In this document: one piece after another, positions 1 to 6,098 of the stretch
Numbering within the stretch: position 1 is the stretch's first letter
Layout: the number at the start of each line of letters is the position of its first letter
Assembly: GCA_038259825.1 (NCBI GenBank)
Contig: JBBSOK010000093.1
Location: 1-11,387, forward strand
Length of the DNA: 11,387 nt
Direction: 5' to 3'
From: JBBSOK01 sp038259825
GTDB lineage: Bacteria > Bacteroidota > Bacteroidia > Flavobacteriales > Flavobacteriaceae
Position numbers and translations under genes: made by a program
Notes under the pieces: generated by a model
The model's database searches: none
What the model was told of the DNA's origin: nothing
The model's input: only the letters and a program-made list of their open reading frames with translations

Positions 1-162
1 AAAACCATAAGTTGGCAATCCGTCAAGATCGGCAAGAGTCCATTCTCCGATATCCGAAATGATGAAGTTATCGTAAGATTCAAAATCATCTTCTAAAAGA
101 GTCGTCTGCGCATTCATTGCAAAAACAGCAAATATTGCTGCCAGTAAAGTAATTTTTTTCAT
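1..162 (-). CDS. Secreted protein, N-terminal part (probable choice-of-anchor J / T9SS-type exported protein)
   Basis: The first 54 codons of a minus-strand gene are present; the rest lies beyond base 1. The start is the ATG read from 162 to 160. A clear signal peptide opens the protein: MKK, a hydrophobic run to about residue 16, then MNA before Q19, a common cleavage context in Bacteroidota. The mature start has an acidic-aromatic stretch (EDDFESY, residues 24-30) followed by a WTLADLDGLPTYGF-like segment. From memory this resembles flavobacterial choice-of-anchor J (cleaved-adhesin/MAM-like) proteins, which often carry a C-terminal type IX sorting domain. That C-terminus is not visible, so secretion by T9SS is inference. 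The gene is transcribed divergently from the polyprenyl synthase gene across a 98-bp gap. The reading frame and export are sure; the family is likely but not certain. Confidence 0.8.
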   Translation of the reverse strand, partial: MKKITLLAAIFAVFAMNAQTTLLEDDFESYDNFIISDIGEWTLADLDGLPTYGF

Positions 163-207
163 AATATTATATTTAAGAGGTTAAATTAAGGGTTAAAACT
201 AAGACAA

Positions 208-222
208 GTTATTTTAAATAAC
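208..222. promoter_or_regulatory. Perfect 15-bp palindrome in the divergent intergenic gap, possible operator
   Basis: GTTATTT-T-AAATAAC is a perfect 7+1+7 inverted repeat. It lies between the divergent starts at 162 (minus) and 261 (plus), where a regulator could act on either gene. It is too AT-rich, and has no loop or T-run, to be a convincing terminator. In DNA this AT-rich a chance palindrome is possible, and no regulator is identified. Confidence 0.25.
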
Positions 223-244
223 CACATATTTATCACATTTAACT

Positions 245-252
245 TATTTTTG
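245..252 (+). promoter_or_regulatory. Bacteroidota-type -7 promoter element for the polyprenyl synthase gene
   Basis: TATTTTTG matches the TAnnTTTG -7 consensus of Bacteroidota promoters exactly. It ends 8 nt before the ATG at 261, so the transcript would have a leader of only a few bases or none. No good TTTG -33 partner is visible at the usual distance, which lowers confidence. Confidence 0.45.
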
Positions 253-260
253 AAATCTTC

Positions 261-1238
261 ATGAAAATAGTATCCCAAATAAAATTGCCCATTGAAAATG
301 AAATGGATCTGTTCGAGAAAAAATTCTCTGGAGCTATGGCATCCAAAGTTTCACTTTTAAACCGGATTACGCATTACGTTGTAAATAGAAAAGGGAAACA
401 AATGCGCCCAATGTTTGTTTTTCTAATAGCAAAAATGACTAATAATGGCGAAGTAAACGAACGTACATATCGTGGCGCTTCGGTTATTGAATTAATCCAT
501 ACGGCAACTTTGGTACATGATGATGTTGTGGATGACAGCAACAAGCGGCGCGGTTTCTTCTCCATAAATGCACTTTGGAAAAATAAAATAGCTGTATTGG
601 TTGGCGATTATTTATTGTCCAAAGGGTTATTGCTTTCTATTGATAACGACGATTTTGATTTGCTGAAAATCATTTCAGTAGCTGTTCGAGAAATGAGTGA
701 AGGCGAATTGCTTCAAATTGAAAAAGCCAGAAAACTTGATATTACCGAAGAAATATACTTTGAAATAATCCGTCAAAAAACCGCTACATTAATTGCAGCT
801 TGTTGTGCAATGGGTGCAAAAAGTGTGAATGCAAGCTCAGAAATTGTAGAAGATATGCGCAAATTTGGAGAGTTGATAGGCATTGCATTTCAGATAAAAG
901 ATGATTTATTTGATTATGGCGAAACGCAAATTGGTAAACCAACGGGCATAGATATAAAAGAACAAAAAATGACACTACCATTAATTTATGCGGTCAATAA
1001 AGCTTTAGAAAAGGATAGAAGATGGTTAATCAATTCTGTTAAAAATTATAACAAAGACAAGCAAAGAGTAAAAGAAGTAATTAGTTTTGTGAAAAATATT
1101 GGAGGCTTGGATTATGCTGTTTCGACAATGAAAAAATATGAAGAAGAAGCTGTCAAGATTTTAGAAAAATATCCATCTTCAGAATATAAAGATGCATTAT
1201 TGTTAATGGTTAGTTATGTTATAGAACGTAAAAAATAA
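261..1238 (+). CDS. Long-chain all-trans polyprenyl diphosphate synthase (octaprenyl/hexaprenyl-type)
   Basis: This cytosolic enzyme condenses isopentenyl diphosphate onto an allylic primer, most likely to make the isoprenoid side chain of menaquinone. The 325 residues fit the usual length of trans-prenyltransferases. Visible motifs in order: GKxxRP (45-50), the first aspartate-rich motif DDVVD (87-91) with H80 just before it, a KT pair (173-174), the second aspartate-rich motif DDLFD (214-218), and GKPTGID (226-232). Residue -5 from the first motif is Ala82. The absence of a bulky aromatic residue there fits a long-chain rather than a farnesyl/geranylgeranyl enzyme. The exact chain length cannot be read from sequence; flavobacteria typically make MK-6, which would imply hexaprenyl. 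The ATG at 261 gives the expected N-terminus, and no Shine-Dalgarno is present. The J-domain gene follows after 32 nt and is probably co-transcribed. Confidence 0.95.
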   Translation: MKIVSQIKLPIENEMDLFEKKFSGAMASKVSLLNRITHYVVNRKGKQMRPMFVFLIAKMTNNGEVNERTYRGASVIELIHTATLVHDDVVDDSNKRRGFFSINALWKNKIAVLVGDYLLSKGLLLSIDNDDFDLLKIISVAVREMSEGELLQIEKARKLDITEEIYFEIIRQKTATLIAACCAMGAKSVNASSEIVEDMRKFGELIGIAFQIKDDLFDYGETQIGKPTGIDIKEQKMTLPLIYAVNKALEKDRRWLINSVKNYNKDKQRVKEVISFVKNIGGLDYAVSTMKKYEEEAVKILEKYPSSEYKDALLLMVSYVIERKK

Positions 1239-1270
1239 GGTTGCGTTCTTAAATTGAAAAGTAAAAAAGA

Positions 1271-2005
1271 ATGATTCGTTGGTTATTGGCCTTTATAGGT
1301 TATATGGTTTATAGATTTCCGGGAGCTATTGCTGGGTTTGTCCTGGGTAGTATTATTGATAGTTTTACGGGCAATAAAAGCGGTGGCATTAAAGGGGCTT
1401 TTAATTTTGGAAGCAACCAAGTATCTCCCGCAGATTTTGAGCTGAATTTGCTTTCTTTAGCAAGTTTGGTGATAAAGGCAGATGGCAGCATTACCGAGCA
1501 GGAATTAAATTATGTTCGCCAGTATTTTGTGCAAAGCTATGGTAGGGATCGCGCAAATGCTACTTTCAAGGTTTTTAATGAAGTAATTAACAAAAGAGAG
1601 ATTTCTGCGGAACGTATTTGCAACCTTTTAAGGCAACGTATGCGTTATGAAAGTAGAATACAAGTTATCCATTTTCTTTTCAGTATTGCAAATGCAGATG
1701 GAACCGTCTCAACTCTTGAAGTTGCAGAAATTAACAGAATTTCAAATTACCTTGGTGTAAACTATCGCGAATTTGAAAGCGTGAAAGCAATGTTTTTCAA
1801 AAATCCGGATAGCGCATATAAAATTCTGGAAATAGAAAAAACGGCAACGGAAGCCGAAATTAAATCAGCCTACCGCACAATGGTAAAAAAATACCATCCC
1901 GATAAACTTCAAAATCTGGATGAAGCACACCAAAAGGGTGGTGAGGAGAAATTTAAGAAGGTTCAGGAAGCTTATGAGCAAATACAGAAGGAGCGCGGAT
2001 TTTAG
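1271..2005 (+). CDS. DjlA-like membrane co-chaperone (TerB-like domain plus C-terminal J domain)
   Basis: The 244-residue protein has the DjlA layout. A glycine-rich hydrophobic N-terminal segment (about 3-30, with GAIAGFVLG) probably anchors it in the inner membrane. A TerB/DjlA-type helical domain follows at about 53-172, with two acidic KADGSIT / NADGTVS-like repeats (69-75 and 141-147). The C-terminal J domain spans about 181-244 with the HPD motif at 209-211. J domains stimulate the ATPase of DnaK, so the likely role is recruiting DnaK to the membrane; the client is unknown. TerB-family names often say tellurite resistance, but nothing here supports that. The gene starts 32 nt after the polyprenyl synthase stop, which suggests one operon. 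Its last 105 bp occur again, diverged and broken, at 5858-5962. Orthology to E. coli djlA is not claimed. Confidence 0.9.
   Translation: MIRWLLAFIGYMVYRFPGAIAGFVLGSIIDSFTGNKSGGIKGAFNFGSNQVSPADFELNLLSLASLVIKADGSITEQELNYVRQYFVQSYGRDRANATFKVFNEVINKREISAERICNLLRQRMRYESRIQVIHFLFSIANADGTVSTLEVAEINRISNYLGVNYREFESVKAMFFKNPDSAYKILEIEKTATEAEIKSAYRTMVKKYHPDKLQNLDEAHQKGGEEKFKKVQEAYEQIQKERGF
1901..2005 (+). repeat. 3' end of the J-domain gene, intact member of a repeated pair
   Basis: These 35 codons, from the Asp of HPD to the stop, align without gaps to 5858-5962: 87 of 105 bases are identical. This copy is intact and in frame. Upstream of base 1899 the similarity to the second copy stops abruptly. Confidence 0.9.
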
Positions 2006-2046
2006 ATAAAAATATCGATTATTTACAGATTTGTGGCTATTAAAAG

Positions 2047-2086
2047 CAAACTAATAATAAAATAATGTTAAAATAGTTTGTTTTTT
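2047..2086 (+). terminator. Possible weak intrinsic terminator after the J-domain gene
   Basis: CAAACTA (2047-2053) and TAGTTTG (2074-2080) form a perfect 7-bp stem, followed directly by six T residues (2081-2086). The 20-nt loop is long and the stem AT-rich, so termination may be weak. It lies 41 nt after the stop of the J-domain gene and would close the polyprenyl synthase/J-domain operon. Confidence 0.4.
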
Positions 2087-2175
2087 AGAAAAAAAAAAAA
2101 TAGCTTTACAGTGTTCGAACATAACTGATTAATAAATCTTAAATTTAAAAATTATTTTTTACACTAGCAATTTGT

Positions 2176-2388
2176 TTGTTTTCAATAGGTGCATTTGCGT
2201 CAAATATATTTCCTGTTGAGAACAGCGCAATATTAAATTTGGTTGAAAATGTGAAGGAAACCCCGAAAGTTTTGCCTTCTTGTACAATTGAAGTTACTAC
2301 TATAATAACAATCGATCACGGCCCGACACAAAAACCCACTATTATAGTTATTGTTACCATCGAGCCTTGTCCAATATCAAATGAATAG
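2176..2388 (+). CDS. Small exported protein frame with its normal start codon missing (possible pseudogene)
   Basis: No known family is recognised. From TTG at 2176 the frame encodes 70 residues. The same frame is open back to 2149 and encodes KLFFTLAICLFSIGAFAS, a textbook signal peptide. Where ATG AAA would be expected (2143-2148) the sequence reads ATT TAA. The true start therefore seems mutated or lost; the TTG at 2176 would give a shortened signal. The mature part has two cysteines (C36 and C65 counted from TTG) that flank two hydrophobic beta-type strands, about 37-47 and 55-64, joined by an HGPTQKP turn. This looks like a disulfide-closed beta hairpin. The stop lies 10 nt before the GLPGLI gene, so the two are probably co-transcribed. 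It could be a decaying gene, a gene with an unusual start, or a sequencing error in an A/T-rich run. Confidence 0.45.
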   Translation: MFSIGAFASNIFPVENSAILNLVENVKETPKVLPSCTIEVTTIITIDHGPTQKPTIIVIVTIEPCPISNE

Positions 2389-2398
2389 TATTTAACAT

Positions 2399-3184
2399 AT
2401 GAAATATTTCTTATTCTTTTTTTTCATTATAACAACTAGCCATTCTCAAAACGGTAAAATTAGCTATACATCGAACTTAAATTTTGGTGGTGCAGGAATT
2501 AAAGAGGCTACAAATTATTTATACTTTACTACGGAAGCTTCTTTCTACCAAAGTGAATTAAACAATGATCTAAAAACTGGCAAAACGGAAGAAACAAATG
2601 AAACTTCAGAAGGCAACAAATCAATTGAAGTTAACATTAGAGTAGGCTCAGATACAATAGGGAATGTTTATTACAATAACTTGCAAATTAAAACTTTAAT
2701 TTGTCGTGTTGGTGTTTATGAAAACAGAGCATTAAAATATTATATTTATAAAGACTCTGCTTCAATAAATTGGGAATTAATTTCTGAATTTAAAGATATA
2801 TCTGGGTATAATTGTCAAAAAGCTATTACCGCATTTAGGGGTAGAAATTATGAAGCTTGGTTCACAAGTGAAATCCCTTTATCATTCGGTCCATGGAAAT
2901 TTGGCGGATTACCGGGATTAATTTTAGAAGTTTACGACCAAACAGGTGAGATATATTTTAGCGCAGAACAAATTGAAATTCCATTTTCAGATGCATCAAA
3001 AAAAATGTATGAACCTGCTGATGTCCCATTAATAAGCTATCAAGCATTTATCGATAAAAAAGATGATTTAGCTGCCTCGATGGCACAAGCAATACTCGCT
3101 CGCTCTCCGAAAGGTACTACATTAGGGTCGGTTAAAGTTGAAAAAAATGGTATTGAACTTGAATACCCATGGGAAAAGGAATAA
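2399..3184 (+). CDS. GLPGLI family exported protein
   Basis: The protein has 261 residues and the family's name-giving motif GLPGLI at 170-175, within a GPWKFGGLPGLILEVYD-like stretch. A short, very hydrophobic signal peptide (about 1-16, rich in Phe) ends before QNGKISY, a typical family start, so the protein is exported to the periplasm or outer membrane. The molecular function of GLPGLI proteins is not established. They are frequent in Bacteroidota and often encoded next to TonB-dependent receptors with a carboxypeptidase-regulatory-like domain, as here. The ATG at 2399 sits 10 nt after the small exported-peptide frame. Its 3' end overlaps the receptor gene by 16 nt, which implies translational coupling and a joint role. 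A variable Glu/Asn/Thr-rich stretch lies at about 53-75. No truncation is seen. Confidence 0.92.
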   Translation: MKYFLFFFFIITTSHSQNGKISYTSNLNFGGAGIKEATNYLYFTTEASFYQSELNNDLKTGKTEETNETSEGNKSIEVNIRVGSDTIGNVYYNNLQIKTLICRVGVYENRALKYYIYKDSASINWELISEFKDISGYNCQKAITAFRGRNYEAWFTSEIPLSFGPWKFGGLPGLILEVYDQTGEIYFSAEQIEIPFSDASKKMYEPADVPLISYQAFIDKKDDLAASMAQAILARSPKGTTLGSVKVEKNGIELEYPWEKE

Positions 3185-5844
3185 AGAAATATTTCATATT
3201 TATTATAAATTGCCTGATACTTTTGTTATCGGGCAATTTTGCTTATTCACAGAGCGTCATTTCTGGAAAGGTAAAAGACACGTTGCAAAACCCTGTTTCG
3301 TTTGCCAACGTATTTTTAAAGGCAAAAAACCAAAATGGCATTCTTGCCTTTACTACTACTGCAGAAAATGGTGATTATAAATTAATGACTGATAAAGTTG
3401 GTGAGTTTGAGGTAAGTTTTAGTTCAATTTCATTTCAAAAAAAAAGCGAAACTGTATTATTAGAAAAAGGTAAAAATTTAATTTTGAATGTAATTTTAAA
3501 ATATGAAACATTTTCTTTAAATGAAGTAATAATTAATACAGACAAAGCAATTACTATAAAAAAAGACACAGTTATTTTTAAAGCAGATGCATTTAAAAGA
3601 GGCAATGAAGAAACGGTGGAAGACCTTTTAAAAAATATCCCAGGCATTGAAGTAGCAGATGATGGTAAAATAAAAATAGGCGGCAAGGAAATAGAAAAGG
3701 TTATGGTTGAAGGCGACGACCTTTTTAAAAAAGGATATGCTTTGCTTACCAAAAATTTAGACGCATCAGTTATAAACACCGTTGAAGTCTACGATAAATA
3801 TTCAAATAATAAATTGTTGAAAGGCATTGAAGATAGCGATCGAGTAGCGTTAAACCTAACTTTAAAAAATAATGTAAAAAACAGATTATTCGCTACACTA
3901 AAACCCGGTTATGGCTTTGCCTCTGAAAACAGCTATGATGCAAGTGCCAATATTATTTCTTTCAGAAAACAAAATAAATTTTATGGTTTTACGAGCCTTA
4001 ATAATATAGGTTTAGAATCTACAGTTGCATTGTCTGAAATGTTGGCAGATAATGAGCAAAGTTTTGGAGATGAAGATACAAACCAAGAAGCCAAAGCCTT
4101 TATTAATTTACTAAATTATAAACCTGAAATTGGCGATGAGCGTACAAATTTCAATAATGCTGAAATGGTTTCATTAAATAATATTTATTCAATTAGCGAC
4201 AAAGTAAATCTTAAAACCATTGGTTTTTTAAATTGGGATGAAAATAAATTCTTCAGAAATTCTTTCGACACATTTTTTTTACCAATCGAAAATTTTACAA
4301 CTACCGAAGATTATAATTTGTTCAGAAAGACGTTTGCCGGATTTTTAAATACAGAATTAACCTATGATATATCAAAAAAAGAACTATTTGAATATTCGGG
4401 AAAATATAGTGGCAGCAAATATAATACAGATACAAATTTGGTTTTTAACGAACAAAATTCGGCAGAGTCGCTGGGTGAAAACCCGTTTACTATCCAACAA
4501 AATTTTAAGTACACCAATAAATTAAAGGCAAACCAAGCATTACTTGTAAATGGGTATTATTTAAACTCAAGCAATCCACAAAATTATAACAACAATCGCT
4601 TTTTATTTAACGACTTGTTTTCAACTGAAAATAATGTTTCCGAAATTCGCCAATTCAGCAAAAATTCTTTATATAGTTTTGGAGCCGATGTTGGTTTGCT
4701 AACCAAAAGAGCCAACAGCGATTCTTGGAATGTTGGGGCGGGTTTTAATTACAATAACAACAAATATAATTCGGTTTTTCAACTTGAAGTTGTTTCTGAA
4801 AATCCGCAAGGTTTTCAAAATAATAGTACGTATGAAAATTTCAGTATTTTTTTTGAACCTTCTTATAAAATAGATTTCGGTACATTAGGGCTTACGGGGA
4901 ATATTCGTTTCGCAAAATATTTTACGGAATTGAAAACTGAAAATTCAATTTTAAACAATTCGCCATTATTTATAAATCCAAAAATAACTGCCAATTGGAA
5001 AATTAACAAAACCAACCGCATTCTATCATTTATAAGCTACGAACGTAAAAATCCTACCTTGCAAAATGTTCAAAATGAATTTGTTTTAGCGCAATATAAT
5101 ACGTTTTCAAAAGGCTTGCAGAATATTGATCCTTTAGATACAAGTACATTTTTAATAAATTATACGTTGGGAACTATTTTGAGTAAATTTTATATGAACA
5201 CCACTTTTATTTACAGTAATAACAATGAATATCTTGGCACAAAATCTGAAGTTACACCAAATTATAATCTGAATGAGCTTATTCGGTTTGAAGATAAAAC
5301 GTTTGTAAATATCAGTACGGATATAAATTATTTTTTAAATAGCATTAGCTCCAATGCCAAATTAAAATTCGGTTATAATAGACAAAATTTTGAAAATATT
5401 ATAAATGATAATTTGCGAAATGTGGAAGCTTCAACATTTAATTATGGTGGCGAATTTAGGACTGCATTTACCGGGGCGCTAAATTTTCATATTGGCACGC
5501 AATGGTTTAGAAGTAAATTTGAAACCACAATTGCACAAAAAAATACTCGAAACCGTACTTTTTTAGATGTAGTATTCGAGCCAATAAAAAATTTAAACCT
5601 ATCCTTAAATTCATCGAGATATTCTTTTTCTCAGTTAGACCAAAAAGAAAATTCGTATTATTTCATGGATTTTGAAGGCAGATTTCAAATTCTAAAAAAT
5701 AAAGTATCAGTTTCTTTAGTAGGTAAAAATTTATTAAATACTCGAACATTCCGTGATGTTTCAGTTAGTGACATTGGAGTGTTTCAGACAGAATATAAGC
5801 TCTTACCTCGTTTTATTTTATTGAAAGCGAATATTCGTTTGTAA
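3169..5844 (+). CDS. TonB-dependent-receptor-like outer-membrane beta-barrel protein with carboxypeptidase-regulatory-like domain
   Basis: This 891-residue outer-membrane protein has a signal peptide (about 1-27, ending AYSQ). A carboxypeptidase-regulatory-like beta-sandwich domain follows at about 29-112 (ISGKVKD...PVSFANVFL, with NGDYKL). Next is a plug-type domain at about 118-235 (VEDLLKNIPGIEV, then a gated loop with EGDDLF and a TVEVYDKYSNN segment). The remainder, from about 238 to the end, is a barrel rich in alternating aromatic strands. This matches the outer-membrane beta-barrel family (OMP_b-brl_3 type) rather than SusC, and no SusD-like partner is present. It presumably imports a ligand with TonB energy, but no TonB box was confirmed and the ligand is unknown. 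The ATG at 3169 overlaps the GLPGLI gene. The stop is only 13 nt from the broken J-domain fragment, with no terminator between them, so the 3' flank looks disturbed. Confidence 0.93.
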   Translation: MGKGIKKYFIFIINCLILLLSGNFAYSQSVISGKVKDTLQNPVSFANVFLKAKNQNGILAFTTTAENGDYKLMTDKVGEFEVSFSSISFQKKSETVLLEKGKNLILNVILKYETFSLNEVIINTDKAITIKKDTVIFKADAFKRGNEETVEDLLKNIPGIEVADDGKIKIGGKEIEKVMVEGDDLFKKGYALLTKNLDASVINTVEVYDKYSNNKLLKGIEDSDRVALNLTLKNNVKNRLFATLKPGYGFASENSYDASANIISFRKQNKFYGFTSLNNIGLESTVALSEMLADNEQSFGDEDTNQEAKAFINLLNYKPEIGDERTNFNNAEMVSLNNIYSISDKVNLKTIGFLNWDENKFFRNSFDTFFLPIENFTTTEDYNLFRKTFAGFLNTELTYDISKKELFEYSGKYSGSKYNTDTNLVFNEQNSAESLGENPFTIQQNFKYTNKLKANQALLVNGYYLNSSNPQNYNNNRFLFNDLFSTENNVSEIRQFSKNSLYSFGADVGLLTKRANSDSWNVGAGFNYNNNKYNSVFQLEVVSENPQGFQNNSTYENFSIFFEPSYKIDFGTLGLTGNIRFAKYFTELKTENSILNNSPLFINPKITANWKINKTNRILSFISYERKNPTLQNVQNEFVLAQYNTFSKGLQNIDPLDTSTFLINYTLGTILSKFYMNTTFIYSNNNEYLGTKSEVTPNYNLNELIRFEDKTFVNISTDINYFLNSISSNAKLKFGYNRQNFENIINDNLRNVEASTFNYGGEFRTAFTGALNFHIGTQWFRSKFETTIAQKNTRNRTFLDVVFEPIKNLNLSLNSSRYSFSQLDQKENSYYFMDFEGRFQILKNKVSVSLVGKNLLNTRTFRDVSVSDIGVFQTEYKLLPRFILLKANIRL

Positions 5845-5857
5845 TTTTTAATAGACC

Positions 5858-5962
5858 GATAAACTTAAAAATCTGGACGAAGCGCACCAAAAAGGCGGAG
5901 AAGAAAAATTTAAGAAGGTTCAGTAAGCCTATGAGCAGCTTCAAAAAGAGCGTGGCTTTTAA
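5858..5962 (+). pseudogene. Broken 3' fragment of a second J-domain (DjlA-like) gene
   Basis: The 35 codons read DKLKNLDEAHQKGGEEKFKK-VQ-stop-AYEQLQKERGF-stop and correspond codon for codon to the end of the gene at 1271-2005. There are 18 differences in 105 bp and no indels. Fourteen are silent, three change an amino acid (Q to K, and two bases that turn I into L), and one turns GAA into TAA at 5924-5926. The rest of the gene, including the HP of the HPD motif, is absent; only CC at 5856-5857 may extend the match. No start codon or promoter is seen, so this is a non-functional remnant. The silent-biased divergence says it was a working gene for a long time after the two copies separated. It lies between the receptor gene and the histidine kinase gene. 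Confidence 0.88.
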
Positions 5963-6072
5963 AACGTTTTTTCATTGTAGTTTACATATCTTGTTTTCTT
6001 TAAAAACTGGGATTTAATTTTTCAGGCGGTATATTAGTTTTCTTTATCCTCAAATAAAACCATTAAATAATG

Positions 6073-6080
6073 TATATTTA
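6073..6080 (+). promoter_or_regulatory. Near-consensus -7 element before the histidine kinase gene
   Basis: TATATTTA matches TAnnTTTG at all but the last position. It ends 18 nt before the ATG at 6099, giving a plausible short leader that would contain the GGGGAGG ribosome-binding sequence. No clear -33 element is seen at the usual distance. Confidence 0.25.
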
Positions 6081-6085
6081 GTGTT

Positions 6086-6092
6086 GGGGAGG
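6086..6092 (+). promoter_or_regulatory. Shine-Dalgarno-like sequence that decides the histidine kinase start
   Basis: GGGGAGG lies 6 nt before the ATG at 6099, ideal spacing for a ribosome-binding site. It supports ATG 6099 over the in-frame GTG at 6081, which would put this sequence inside the coding region and add six residues before the signal peptide. Such sequences are rare in Bacteroidota, and no other gene start in this window has one. Confidence 0.5.
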
Positions 6093-6098
6093 TTAAAT

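Noticed and set aside
1271..2005. Tellurite resistance function from the TerB-like domain
   Set aside because: The domain name is historical; the J domain and membrane anchor point to a co-chaperone, and no other ter genes are present.
2089..2100. Run of 12 A residues as a phase-variation tract
   Set aside because: It lies in a non-coding gap well before any start, with no clear promoter spacing role; A/T homopolymers are common in such DNA.
3138..3374. A 78-codon frame across the GLPGLI/receptor junction
   Set aside because: It is an out-of-frame overlap with two well-supported genes and has no recognisable features.
2006..5857. GLPGLI/receptor block as a transposon or integrative element
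   Set aside because: No transposase, integrase, tRNA target or terminal inverted repeats were found; only the J-domain 3' repeat marks the edges.
5963..5995. Extension of the J-domain repeat beyond the stop codons (TTTACA at 2022 and 5981, at similar distances)
   Set aside because: Only short scattered matches in AT-rich DNA; not enough to claim homology past the stops.
6081..6098. GTG at 6081 as the start of the histidine kinase
   Set aside because: It would add six residues before a clear signal peptide and bury the GGGGAGG sequence in the coding region. ATG 6099 is better.
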